This document shows, piece after piece, positions 23,435 through 32,153 of a DNA stretch of 35,702 bases (its first letter is position 1; every line of letters starts with the position of its first letter). The notes beneath the pieces were generated by a model. The model made no database searches. It was given only the letters and a program-made list of their open reading frames with translations, and was not told where the DNA came from. The position numbers were made by a program, and so were the translations under genes. The stretch comes from Pusillimonas sp035515275 (GTDB taxonomy: Bacteria; Pseudomonadota; Gammaproteobacteria; Burkholderiales; Burkholderiaceae_B): positions 1 to 35,702 of the forward strand of contig NZ_DATJBQ010000070.1 in the NCBI RefSeq assembly GCF_035515275.1. Reading direction: 5' to 3'.

Positions 23435-24562
23435 CTACACCAGCTCGGCGCGCTGGGCGTGCAGCGCCTCGAAGATCGGTGTATCGCTGAAGCGGAAGAG
23501 ATCCAGCGAGGCCTGGCCGGCATCGGCCTGGGCCTGGAAGCTGGTCCACGAGGGCACAACGAACATGTCGCCCTGACGCACTTGCCACTGGCGTTCGCCG
23601 ACCGTTACGGTTCCCTGGCCGTCAAAGACCTGAAACACCGAAGATCCGACCTCGCGTCGCGCCAGCGTGCCGGCGCCGCCGCGAATGCGGTGCATTTCGG
23701 TGCGCAGGGTGGGCAGCACGTCGCGGCCATTGGTGGGGTTGGTATAGCGCACGGCCGCATGGCCCGGGCTTACCGTGCCCGCATAGCCTTCGTCTTCCAG
23801 GGCCAGCTGTTCGCTCAGCGCGCGGTCGGTGTCGACCCAGCGGTAGGCCAGCAGCGGCGAGGAGGGCGTTGACTCGAGTTGCGAGACCGGCCGCAGGCCG
23901 GGGTGGCCCCATAACCGCTCAGAGCGCGAGAACTCGGGCGAGATGCGCTCGGCGGGGGGAAGTTCGTCCCGGCCGAATTCGAAGAACGCCGATTCGGAGT
24001 AGTGGGCAAAGGGAATGTCCAGACCGTCGATCCACGCCATGGGCTTGTCGGCTGAGTTGTGATGCGCGTGCCAGTTCCAGCCGCCCTGGGGTAGAAAGTC
24101 GCCGCGCGACATGCGGATCGAGTCGCCGTTCACGACTGTCCACACCCCTTCACCCTCGACCACAAAGCGGAAGGCGTGTTGGGTGTGGCGGTGTTCAGGG
24201 GCGTCTTCGCCGGGCATCAGGTACTGAATGGCGGCCCACAAAGTTGGCGTGGCGTAGGGACGCCCGCCTAATGACGGGTTGGCCAGCGCAATGGCGCGGC
24301 GTTCGCCGCCTCGGCCAACCGGCACGATGCGCCCGGCCTCGTCGGCCAGCTTTACCAGCCGGTCCCAGCGCCAGAGGTGCGGGGTGGCCTTGCTGTTGGG
24401 CTCGCGCGGCATCAGCCCGCCGATCTCTGTCCAAAGTGGGACCAGCAGCTCTTGTTCAAAACCGCGATACAGCTCTTCCAGTGCGGGCGTGGGCTCGGGC
24501 TGGCCGGGTGCGGCCACGGCAGACAGGCGCACGGGAGAAGGAACGGTGTCTATCACATTCAT
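23435..24562 (-). CDS. gentisate 1,2-dioxygenase-like bicupin
   Basis: A 375-residue cytoplasmic double-cupin enzyme. The N-terminal cupin holds the iron ligands His124 and His126 (EHRHTQHAFRF) and His165 (NWHAHHN); the 2- and 39-residue spacings match gentisate dioxygenase (from memory His119, His121, His160). The C-terminal cupin (about 290-365; FQVFDGQGTVTVGERQWQVRQGDMFVVPSW) lacks such a set. The reaction would be Fe(II)-dependent opening of gentisate to maleylpyruvate, but relatives open salicylate or 1-hydroxy-2-naphthoate. No maleylpyruvate isomerase or fumarylpyruvate hydrolase gene is near. ATG 24562 was chosen by the cupin family length; an in-frame upstream extension has no support. 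Confidence 0.85.
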   Translation of the reverse strand: MNVIDTVPSPVRLSAVAAPGQPEPTPALEELYRGFEQELLVPLWTEIGGLMPREPNSKATPHLWRWDRLVKLADEAGRIVPVGRGGERRAIALANPSLGGRPYATPTLWAAIQYLMPGEDAPEHRHTQHAFRFVVEGEGVWTVVNGDSIRMSRGDFLPQGGWNWHAHHNSADKPMAWIDGLDIPFAHYSESAFFEFGRDELPPAERISPEFSRSERLWGHPGLRPVSQLESTPSSPLLAYRWVDTDRALSEQLALEDEGYAGTVSPGHAAVRYTNPTNGRDVLPTLRTEMHRIRGGAGTLARREVGSSVFQVFDGQGTVTVGERQWQVRQGDMFVVPSWTSFQAQADAGQASLDLFRFSDTPIFEALHAQRAELV

Positions 24563-24915
24563 GATGGTCTCTTGTGGTGGGTTGTGATGCGATGCAGTGA
24601 ATCCAGGGCCGCGTTCTGCAGGCCCCTTGATGCACCCCTTACTCATACTAAAAGTATACAAGCTGCAACGGGTGTCTACCATCGACTGCTTGCGGCTGGG
24701 GTTGCGCAAGCCGGTGGCCCGGGCGATGCATCAGCGTGTTTCTATCGATCGCACGCCCCGCAAGCTTCTGGCCGGCAGCCCAACATCTTTGTGCCGGGCA
24801 GGTTGAGTACAATCCAACACTTATCGTGACTTTTACCAACAGTTAGCGTCAGATTATCTGTCCATTTGCCACGATTGGCCAGGCATGGGTGGTCTGAGGA
24901 CGGAGCAACGTTTCA
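24563..24915. other. divergent intergenic region with a palindrome
   Basis: The 353 bases between the minus-strand dioxygenase gene and the plus-strand BTAD regulator hold no convincing gene. The main signal is ATACT-aaa-AGTAT at 24645-24657, a perfect palindrome 83 bases upstream of the dioxygenase start, followed by an overlapping GTATAC; it is a plausible operator for that gene. TACAAT near 24809 could be a -10 box for the regulator gene, with a weak -35. Confidence 0.4.
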
Positions 24916-27900
24916 GTGGTAGTTCTAAACCTGCTTGGCCCCTTCCATTTTTCCGTCGACCACAGCGATCACACGTCATTATTCAGCTACGACAAAGTCA
25001 AAGTGCTGGCGGCTGTTCTGTGCTTGGCTGATGGCAAAGCCAAGCACCGCGATTCGCTGGCGCAGATGCTCTGGCCCGATTTGTCCCGCGAAAAGGCCCT
25101 ATCACGCCTGCGTCATGCACTGCATGTGTTGCGCAAGGCGCTGGGCAGTGCGGCGCCTCTTCTGCATACGACGCCGGAAGGGGGGCTCGCGATCCGTGCG
25201 GGTGTGATCCAGGTCGATGTTCTGAGCCTGCTCGCAGCGCAGCCGGATGAGGAACCCCTGCTCCGCGAGCGGTTGCGACGCTATGGCGGGCCGTTTCTGG
25301 CCGGAATCAAGTATCCGGACCAAGAGGTTTTCGGGGCCTGGCGCCAAAGCTGGGTTGATCGGATCGCCTTGGAGTTGCTGCGGCTGCGCTCACGCTGGGT
25401 TGAACTCGCACTGGCGTCGGAGCAGACCGAGACGGCACTGGCCATGAGCAAAGGCTGGGTGCAGCAATCTCCCGAGCAAGAGGCCTATCATCGACTGCTC
25501 ATCAAGTTGTTGGTCCATGTGGGCGAACGGCAAGCAGCGCTTCAGGCCTATGCGCAGTGCGAACTCGCGCTAAGACAGCATCTGGGCGTCGAACCGAATT
25601 CGGAGACCCGCCGTCTGGTTGAGGCTGTCGGGCCGGGATCCCCGGCGTTGCCGGCTCCTGTCGACGCCTTGCGCTACCGAACCGTCGTGACGCTGGCCAT
25701 TGCGCTCTCTTGGCTGCCACCGAAGGGAAAGGAAGAGGATCTGGACGCGGACCTTGTGCCGGACGAGGCCGTCGCCTATCTGGATTCCTGGCATGAGCAA
25801 CTGGTCGAGATCGTGCGCCAGCATGGCGCCTGGCTCGGCCAGGCCGGCGGTTCCACGTTGCTGGCACATCTTGGCTTTCGAAACGGGCTATCCGCCCCGG
25901 TCACCCGGGCGGTGGAGCTGGCCTGCGCCATTCGGTCCTTGAAGACCCCTGACAGCATCAGCATCGGTCAGGCCTTGCACGTCAGTCTGGCCGTGGTGGA
26001 CGAGCGCGAGGTCAATGCCAACAGTCTGTTTGGGCAGCTTGTCGTGCCCCTGGCCTGGAAGGCGGTACGGGGCGAGGTCTTGCTCAGTCCGCAAGCTGCC
26101 GCACGACTGGCGAACTGGCAAATAGAGCAATGTCGAAGGCGGGACGGCACCTATTTTGTTCTGGGGGAAGGCAAGTGGTTGAACGACCCCTTGTACGGAT
26201 GCCAGCAGGAATTTGAGCAACTGGTCGGGCAATGGACCCAAAGCCGCAACGGGGGCAAAAGCGCTGTCCAGATCAACGGCCATATGGGCTTGGGCAAATC
26301 GCGTCTTGCAGAGGCTTTGATCGCCTACGTTGGTCGCGATGGCGGCCAATTGCTGAAGCTGGATTTCGACCAAAGCGATATGGTGGAGACCCTGGGGGCG
26401 TTCCTGGGCGCCGTGCGTCGGCGGGATCACGACCGAGCGGCAACCTTGCGGCCTCGGTTCGTCCAGTGCATGGGCTCATGGTTCGAGTTAGAGGCGGCGC
26501 AGATTCAGGAACTGGAAGCTAGGCTTGCAGACCGTGACACTGAGCCCGCTGGCCCGGTGGTGGAAGCGTTTCAGGTGTTGAAGGCGGTCGCAAGCCTGTT
26601 CGGGAAGCTACGGCGTCCGTTGCTGGTGGTGCTGGATCATGCTGACAGCCTGACCGAGGAAGCGGCCGCCTGTATGGCCGACGTCTGGAACGATTTACAG
26701 GCGCATCCGGCAGGCCTGCTGATGTTGGTGCTCTCGCGCCGGTCTTTGGCCAGCCCGGCATTTTCCGCCGCGCTCCAATTGCGTCCATTGTCGCGGGCCG
26801 ACGCAGATAAGGCGCTTGCGTTTTATGCGCGCGGCCGACGGCTGACCGCCGACGTACGAAGCCGCATCCGGGAGCGAGGCAGCAGCAATCCCATGTTTAT
26901 CAAGAACATGGTGCATTTGATGCAATTTGAAATGCCCATTGAGTACCTGCCCGGCGTGGCGGATCAATTGCTGATGGAGCTGGGAAGACTGGATGAGGAC
27001 AGCCGCCGGGTGCTTTTCCTGGCAGCACTATGGGAGCAGGCCAGCCTACAGGGGATTGCGTTCGCGTGCGAGCTGCCGGCCGACATGGTGGAATCAACGG
27101 TCGCCGGCCTGGTGGATCGAGGGCTATTGTTTCCAGTGGTGCCAGGGTCTGTCGGTTGCGAGCCGGTGTTGCGGCAAGCCCTCAAGCGCCTCATCGGCAA
27201 AGAAGAGCGAAAAAATCTGTACGCCGGCCTCGCACGCTTCTTGATCCAGGCCGATCAGGCCGAGGACGTCATTGCGGCTTGTTTCACCGACGCTCAAAGT
27301 CCACAGGCAGCCCAGTGGTGGCGACGCGCAATCGATGCCGCCTTGCAAGCGGGACAAACGGGGCAAGCCGCAGACCATTTGTCGCAAGTGTTGAGCAGTT
27401 TGCAATACATGAGCGACGTCGAGCTGCGTCGCCAGTTCGAGCATGAGAGCTATGTGACGCTGGGGGTGCTGGAAATCAGCCAGGCCGGCCCGGCGGCTGA
27501 ACCGGTTTCCCAGGCCTATGATCGTGCAGTCAGCCGCAACGCGAGCCCCTCTCAGGAGGACCTGCCGGTCCTCTGGGGGCAATGGGTGATGGAGCACGGT
27601 GCCGGCAGGTTGCCGAAGAGTCTGGCCTGCGCCAAGCGGCTGCAGGAATTGGCCCGACGGCTGGGTCAAAGTTCGTGGTATGGCTGGGGCTTATATGCCG
27701 AGGCACAGTATCTGTTCTGGAAAGGTCGGCCCCAGCAGTCTGAACTGCTATTGAACGAAGCATTGCTTGCCCAGTCGCAAATGGCGCCGCCGCCTTCGAT
27801 GGCCAATGCGTTGGGGCATCACTGTGAGGCCCTGCTGTATAGCCAACTGGGACTGTCGCAGGTGCTTCAGGGGCGTTTCGACGAGGGCGAGCACAATGCC

Positions 27901-28521
27901 CGTCATGCGCTCGAGCTGGCCCGGCAAGGTCAGCCGCGTATCTCGGGGGTCATTGCCAATATTCAGATGCTTAGAATCCTGTATTTGCGAGGCCAATTGG
28001 AGACTCTGGCCGCCGGCAGCCAGGCATTGCTGAATGTATTGAAGTCGCAGTTGCCGGGCAGTGTGTGGTGCGCAGTGGTCGAAACGTATGTCCTTTATTG
28101 CACGCTGGTGCGGGGTGAAGAAGTGGGATCCGAGCTGGAACGCCTGTCTTCGCTTTTGCCGCAATTTGAAAGCAGCATGCCGCTGGCCATGGATGCGTTC
28201 CTGTGCATACTGGCCCGCTGCCATCTGTTCCAAGGCCATCTCGATCGCGCTCGCCAGGCGCTGGACCAGGTATGCGACATTGCCCATGAAAGGGCCTCGT
28301 CGCTGCTAATGCCCGAGGTGCAGTGCTTGCGAGGCGACCTGGCCTGGATGCAGTCGGACACGCAGGCGGCTCAGGCCGCCTGGGCGCTGGCCAGCCAGGA
28401 AATGGTTCGGTCGGGCCTGTACGTTTATGAAGGCTGGATCCAGCACCGGCGCAAGCGGCTTCCAGACCTTCTTGCTCGCGCGGACTGGATGCAACGCCAG
28501 CCCGGCTGGGCTCAGAACTGA
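24916..28521 (+). CDS. large BTAD/STAND-type transcriptional activator
   Basis: A 1201-residue regulator of the SARP/AfsR/MalT-like kind. The order is: OmpR-type winged helix (about 1-90; LNLLGPFHFSVD start, LSRLRHALHVLRKAL), bacterial transcriptional activation domain (about 118-235; ending LRQHLGVEPNSETRRLV), a probable degenerate nucleotide-cyclase-homology domain (about 255-410), a STAND/AAA ATPase with Walker A GHMGLGKS (455-462) and Walker B LLVVLD574, and a helical TPR-like C-terminal half (about 830-1190). The start is GTG 24916; no ATG is near and GGAG lies 10 bases upstream. The gene ends 10 bases inside the convergent outer-membrane-protein gene. It probably senses a ligand through its TPR part and activates the downstream alkylsulfatase group. 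Confidence 0.85.
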   Translation: MVVLNLLGPFHFSVDHSDHTSLFSYDKVKVLAAVLCLADGKAKHRDSLAQMLWPDLSREKALSRLRHALHVLRKALGSAAPLLHTTPEGGLAIRAGVIQVDVLSLLAAQPDEEPLLRERLRRYGGPFLAGIKYPDQEVFGAWRQSWVDRIALELLRLRSRWVELALASEQTETALAMSKGWVQQSPEQEAYHRLLIKLLVHVGERQAALQAYAQCELALRQHLGVEPNSETRRLVEAVGPGSPALPAPVDALRYRTVVTLAIALSWLPPKGKEEDLDADLVPDEAVAYLDSWHEQLVEIVRQHGAWLGQAGGSTLLAHLGFRNGLSAPVTRAVELACAIRSLKTPDSISIGQALHVSLAVVDEREVNANSLFGQLVVPLAWKAVRGEVLLSPQAAARLANWQIEQCRRRDGTYFVLGEGKWLNDPLYGCQQEFEQLVGQWTQSRNGGKSAVQINGHMGLGKSRLAEALIAYVGRDGGQLLKLDFDQSDMVETLGAFLGAVRRRDHDRAATLRPRFVQCMGSWFELEAAQIQELEARLADRDTEPAGPVVEAFQVLKAVASLFGKLRRPLLVVLDHADSLTEEAAACMADVWNDLQAHPAGLLMLVLSRRSLASPAFSAALQLRPLSRADADKALAFYARGRRLTADVRSRIRERGSSNPMFIKNMVHLMQFEMPIEYLPGVADQLLMELGRLDEDSRRVLFLAALWEQASLQGIAFACELPADMVESTVAGLVDRGLLFPVVPGSVGCEPVLRQALKRLIGKEERKNLYAGLARFLIQADQAEDVIAACFTDAQSPQAAQWWRRAIDAALQAGQTGQAADHLSQVLSSLQYMSDVELRRQFEHESYVTLGVLEISQAGPAAEPVSQAYDRAVSRNASPSQEDLPVLWGQWVMEHGAGRLPKSLACAKRLQELARRLGQSSWYGWGLYAEAQYLFWKGRPQQSELLLNEALLAQSQMAPPPSMANALGHHCEALLYSQLGLSQVLQGRFDEGEHNARHALELARQGQPRISGVIANIQMLRILYLRGQLETLAAGSQALLNVLKSQLPGSVWCAVVETYVLYCTLVRGEEVGSELERLSSLLPQFESSMPLAMDAFLCILARCHLFQGHLDRARQALDQVCDIAHERASSLLMPEVQCLRGDLAWMQSDTQAAQAAWALASQEMVRSGLYVYEGWIQHRRKRLPDLLARADWMQRQPGWAQN

Positions 28522-29273
28522 ATGTTGAAGCCGCCAAAGATCTGCCATTCGGGCACTCCCGCTCCCTTCTTTTCCACCGAGTATTGCGGCTCTATGAACG
28601 CGTTGACAGTGGATTTGCTTCCAAGCTTCATCACTTTTCCGATACCCAGGCCTACCGGCACATGGCGAGTGTGTTGCTCCAGGTCGAAAGTCCAGACGGC
28701 GCTGGAGCGCAGGTAGTAGCCATTGGGCAGGTTGTAGAACAAGGCCGGCTGGAAGGTCAGCATCCTGACCCTGTCACGATCAGAGTCTCCGGCGAACGAT
28801 TGCTGGAAGGTCATCAGCCCGCCGGCCAACCCCCATGACCTGTTGGCCACGATGGCCGCGGCGCTGCCGATCTGCCATTTGCCCTGACCCAGGCGATCGT
28901 CGGAGGCAGTGGGCATTACCAGCATGGGGCCCATTCCATACGAGAAGTGCTCGCCGGAGCGCATGAAGATGTCCATCAGCGTGATGTCGCCCAGGCCCGA
29001 CTTGCTGCCCAGCCGGTCATGGTGCAACGAGACGACAGGCACATTCAAGCGCCACAGTTGCGGCAGGCCGAAGGTCTTGTTGGGCAGCACTGCACGCACA
29101 ACCGTCTGGTTCGCCCAGGCACCGTCGACATTGTGCAGTTTGGGCGCGTAATAGTCGTGCAAGCTCAGGAGTGGGCGCGGGCTGAGTGGGTTGTTGGCAT
29201 CGTTCTGCGACTGTGCTTGCGCCTGAGCGCTTAGCAGGCAGGCCGTCAGGAGACATAAGGTGATCTTGTGCAT
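28512..29273 (-). CDS. outer-membrane beta-barrel protein of the 'neuromedin U' annotation group
   Basis: A 253-residue exported protein: signal peptide to about residue 21 (SAQAQA), then alternating beta-strand sequence ending in aromatic F (QIFGGFNIQF), as in outer-membrane barrels. Family marks are NNPLSPRPLLSLHDYYAPKL, GLGDITLMDIF, GPMLVMPTAS, GKWQIGSAAAIVANRSWGL and PALFYNLPNGYYLRSSAVWTFD. Bacterial members are often labelled 'neuromedin U', which is a misannotation; they look like porin-like or COG4313-type proteins. ATG 29273 is preferred to TTG 29288. It diverges from the alkylsulfatase gene by 167 bases and may let organic substrates across the outer membrane. Confidence 0.75.
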   Translation of the reverse strand: MHKITLCLLTACLLSAQAQAQSQNDANNPLSPRPLLSLHDYYAPKLHNVDGAWANQTVVRAVLPNKTFGLPQLWRLNVPVVSLHHDRLGSKSGLGDITLMDIFMRSGEHFSYGMGPMLVMPTASDDRLGQGKWQIGSAAAIVANRSWGLAGGLMTFQQSFAGDSDRDRVRMLTFQPALFYNLPNGYYLRSSAVWTFDLEQHTRHVPVGLGIGKVMKLGSKSTVNAFIEPQYSVEKKGAGVPEWQIFGGFNIQF

Positions 29274-29373
29274 ATGGATTCTGTGCAATCGGATTCTTCA
29301 GTGAAAAACCGAAGGTAGGTTCCAGGCGTTGAAAAAGCATTTAATTGCCGAGTCTTTCGCGCGGGCGTTTTGC

Positions 29374-29413
29374 TGGCCCGTTTCAATCGGGTTGATCACA
29401 ATGGCCCGTTTCA
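29374..29413. promoter_or_regulatory. 12-bp direct repeats between outer-membrane protein and alkylsulfatase genes
   Basis: TGGCCCGTTTCA occurs at 29374-29385 and again at 29402-29413, 28 bases apart, just upstream of the alkylsulfatase ribosome-binding site. OmpR/BTAD-type activators often bind direct repeats, and such a regulator gene lies next door, so this is a candidate binding site for it. The repeats are seen; binding is inferred. Confidence 0.45.
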
Positions 29414-29440
29414 TTGGTTTTTCACAAGGAGAAGCGCGTC

Positions 29441-31399
29441 ATGGCAAATTCATTTGCAAGGGCCCTGCTGACGGCGGTACTGATAAGCTCGGGGGCCACG
29501 AGCGCCATGGCGGCGCCCGCCAGCCAAGCTACGCAAGCACGTCATGAAGAATGGATGCGTACGCTGCCCCTGCATGACACGCAGGACTTCGAGGACGCCC
29601 GCCGGGGACTGATCCACAGAGAGCCCAGCCTGCTTATCAAGGGCGAGGCCGGTAATGTCGTGTGGGACCTTGACTCTTACAAAAGCTTCGTCACCCCGGA
29701 CAGCGATGCGCCCCCCACCGTGCATCCCGGCTTGTGGCGCATGTCGCAGCTGAACCTGCTGGACGGCCTGTACAAGGTGACCGAAAATATTTATCAGGTG
29801 CGTGGCTACGACTTGTCCAATATCACGTTCGTGCGGGGTCAAACCGGCTGGATCGTATTTGATGTCGGCACGTCCACCGAGACCGCCGCAGCGGCGTTTG
29901 CCCTGATCCGCAAGCATGTGGATTCCGCGCCGATCAAGGCGGTCATATACAGCCATTCCCATATTGATCATTACGCGGGCGTTAAGGGGGTTATTGATCA
30001 AAAGGCAGTGGATGCCGGCGAGGTGGAGGTGATTGCGCCCAAAGGTTTCTTTGAGCATGCCATCAGCGAAGGGGTGATAGCGGGCAACGCCATGAAGCGT
30101 CGTGCGACCTACATGTACGGCGCCTTCCTGCCTCGCGGACCAGAACATGGTGTGGGCTCGGGCCTGGGCATGACCAATCCCCTGGGAACAATTTCACTGA
30201 TCGCGCCAACCCGCTCTGTAAGTACGACCGGGGAGACCCTTGTGGTCGACGGAGTCGAGATGGTGATGCAGCTGACGCCGGGCACGGAGGCGCCCGTCGA
30301 GATGAACACCTATTTACCTCAGTTCAAGGCGATGTGGATGGCGGAAAACACCACCAACACCATGCACAATATTCTTTCGTTGCGCGGCACCCAGGTACGT
30401 GATGCACGGCAATGGGCGCATTACATCAACGAAACCATGGATTTGTTCGGCGACCGTATCGAGGTGAAATTCCAGGCGCACCATTGGCCTGTCTGGGGCA
30501 AAGAGCGGGTGCACGACTACCTGACCAAGCAGCGTGATTTGTACAAATACACTCATGATCGTACGGTCAATCTGATGAACAAGGGCTACACCGGCGAAGA
30601 AATCGCCGACCTGATCGAGCTGCCCAAATCCTTGCGCGACCATTGGCCCGCGCGCGGCTATTACGGCACGCTGAAACACAACGCCCGCGCCGTGTATCAG
30701 TACTACATGGGTTGGTACGATGCGCACCCTTCCAGTCTGGATGTGTTGCCGCCCGAGCAGGCCGCGCATAAGTATGTGGAATACATAGGACGCGACAATC
30801 TTTTGAAACGAGCGCAACAGGATTACGAGCAGGGCGAGTATCGTTGGGTCGCCATGGTGCTGAAGCATGCCGTATTTGCCGACCCACAAGACCAACAGGC
30901 GCGGCTGCTGCTGGCCGCCGCCTACGAGCAGCTGGGTTATCAGGCCGAATCGGGGCCGTGGCGTTCAATATATTTGCAGGGCGCCCTAGAGCTGCGCCAT
31001 GGAGCGCCCAATCTGCCCCAGCCGGTGAACAACAATGCAGACATGATTGCCGCACTGACACCCGAAATGCTCTTTGATTTGATGGCGGTGCGTTTGAACG
31101 AGGACAAGGCGAAAGACCGTACTTTGGCCGTCGCGTTTCGGCTGACCGACCTCAATCGCACCTACACCGTGACCTTAGGAAATTCCGTGTTGAACTACAG
31201 CATCGATTCCGATGTGCCGGCCGAGGCCACAGTCGAGATCACGCAGTCAGACTTCAAGCTTATTCAGGCCAAGGCCCTGGACTGGCAAAGCGCATTGCAA
31301 TCAGGTCGGGCAAAGATACTGGGCTCCGCCCCCAAGTTAATGGAATTTGCCGGTCTGTTCGAAGAACCTCAGCTATGGTTCAACGTCGTGTCGCCCTAA
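29441..31399 (+). CDS. SdsA1-type linear alkylsulfatase (metallo-beta-lactamase fold)
   Basis: A 652-residue exported enzyme: signal peptide to about residue 25 (AMAAPA), metallo-beta-lactamase domain with the binuclear zinc motif HSHIDHYAG (His172, His174, Asp176, His177) and later ligand regions (PGTEAPVEMNTYL, AENTTNTMHN, KFQAHHWPVWG), a helical dimerisation part (about 390-520), and a C-terminal SCP2-like domain (about 540-652). The length and order match SdsA1 of Pseudomonas aeruginosa and E. coli YjcS, which cleave the sulfate ester of SDS and other primary alkyl sulfates, giving the alcohol and sulfate. ATG 29441 has AAGGAG 9 bases upstream. The adjacent BTAD-type regulator and outer-membrane protein suggest one inducible module. 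Confidence 0.92.
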   Translation: MANSFARALLTAVLISSGATSAMAAPASQATQARHEEWMRTLPLHDTQDFEDARRGLIHREPSLLIKGEAGNVVWDLDSYKSFVTPDSDAPPTVHPGLWRMSQLNLLDGLYKVTENIYQVRGYDLSNITFVRGQTGWIVFDVGTSTETAAAAFALIRKHVDSAPIKAVIYSHSHIDHYAGVKGVIDQKAVDAGEVEVIAPKGFFEHAISEGVIAGNAMKRRATYMYGAFLPRGPEHGVGSGLGMTNPLGTISLIAPTRSVSTTGETLVVDGVEMVMQLTPGTEAPVEMNTYLPQFKAMWMAENTTNTMHNILSLRGTQVRDARQWAHYINETMDLFGDRIEVKFQAHHWPVWGKERVHDYLTKQRDLYKYTHDRTVNLMNKGYTGEEIADLIELPKSLRDHWPARGYYGTLKHNARAVYQYYMGWYDAHPSSLDVLPPEQAAHKYVEYIGRDNLLKRAQQDYEQGEYRWVAMVLKHAVFADPQDQQARLLLAAAYEQLGYQAESGPWRSIYLQGALELRHGAPNLPQPVNNNADMIAALTPEMLFDLMAVRLNEDKAKDRTLAVAFRLTDLNRTYTVTLGNSVLNYSIDSDVPAEATVEITQSDFKLIQAKALDWQSALQSGRAKILGSAPKLMEFAGLFEEPQLWFNVVSP

Positions 31400-31454
31400 G
31401 CTGCACGATGGCGCTCGAGTGCGGCACGTAGCGGTTAGCCGTACTTGCGCCTGA

Positions 31455-31928
31455 TCATGCCGCCACGTCGTGTCGGGGAGGTGTCTGGCCCGGGTTACGG
31501 TCGTCATCGGGCGCAAGGCGTGGCAAGGCAGGCAAACCAAACTTGGCCCTTACTCTTTGGCAGTCCGGGTTCGCAGTGCCGTCTTGCTCCCAGGCGGGAA
31601 AGTCTCGGCAGGGAGAAGGACGCTGCTCATATATCGCGCAATGTATCCCCTCGTGCCCGATCTCGCCGCAAAGCGCTACGCAGCGCTGGCCCCCTTCTTC
31701 TGTGCCTTTCATGCAGGCGCGTAAGGGACCGATCTGGCTGACAAGGTCAGGCGGCACCGTCCCGCCGTTTTCACCTGCGATTTCGCCACAGTAAAAAGAG
31801 ACGCGAAAATGCGCGCAGCATGCCCCACAGCTTAGGCATGGATTCGTATGAATGGCGTCGTTAGATGCCGTGTGGCTCCGCAAAATGGGGAACTGAGCCT
31901 GCGGTGGGCGACTGCGCTTGTCGTTCAT
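31455..31928 (-). CDS. YkgJ family cysteine-cluster protein
   Basis: A 157-residue cytoplasmic protein with the CxxCGxCC start (CLSCGACC at residues 31-38) and further Cys at YCGE, ACMKG, RCVALCGE, HCAIYEQRPSPCRDFP and DCQR. This is the YkgJ/CxxCxxCC family pattern, thought to bind zinc or an iron-sulfur cluster; the role is unknown. It is convergent with the alkylsulfatase gene (55 bases apart) and divergent from the autotransporter gene, so it appears to be a single-gene unit. The start has no strong ribosome-binding site. Confidence 0.85.
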   Translation of the reverse strand: MNDKRSRPPQAQFPILRSHTASNDAIHTNPCLSCGACCAHFRVSFYCGEIAGENGGTVPPDLVSQIGPLRACMKGTEEGGQRCVALCGEIGHEGIHCAIYEQRPSPCRDFPAWEQDGTANPDCQRVRAKFGLPALPRLAPDDDRNPGQTPPRHDVAA

Positions 31929-32039
31929 GAGCGTTCGACACGAAAAAGGAGAGTGCGAATTTTACACCGGTGCTCATGTCGCCGACCGAGCGTATGCCGG
32001 TCGATACCGGGCTTGCCGCAATCTATCGATTTAGAGATC

Positions 32040-32076
32040 GGCGCGCGCTATGCGTGCGCGCCATTGGTGTTTTTTT
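32040..32076 (+). terminator. GC-rich hairpin plus T run upstream of the autotransporter gene
   Basis: GGCGCGCGC (32040-32048), loop TATGC, GTGCGCGCC (32054-32062): a 9-bp stem with one G-T pair, followed 7 bases later by seven T (32070-32076). This resembles an intrinsic terminator reading rightward. No gene on the plus strand ends before it, so it may be an attenuator in the leader of the autotransporter gene or end a small RNA. The T run is somewhat far from the stem, which lowers confidence. Confidence 0.5.
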
Positions 32077-32153
32077 CATAACGAACGCAGCCAGATCCGA
32101 CAAGACGTTACTATGTGCGCGCGAAATCCCGCGTATTCGACACTTGTTCCGTT

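Noticed and set aside
24597..24806. 69-codon open frame in the dioxygenase/BTAD gap
   Set aside because: No ribosome-binding site, no recognisable domain, arginine-rich as random high-GC frames are.
28512..28521. 10-base overlap of convergent gene ends as an error or frameshift
   Set aside because: Both ends are natural: the barrel protein ends with a terminal Phe and the regulator ends after its TPR-like part; short tail-to-tail overlaps are common.
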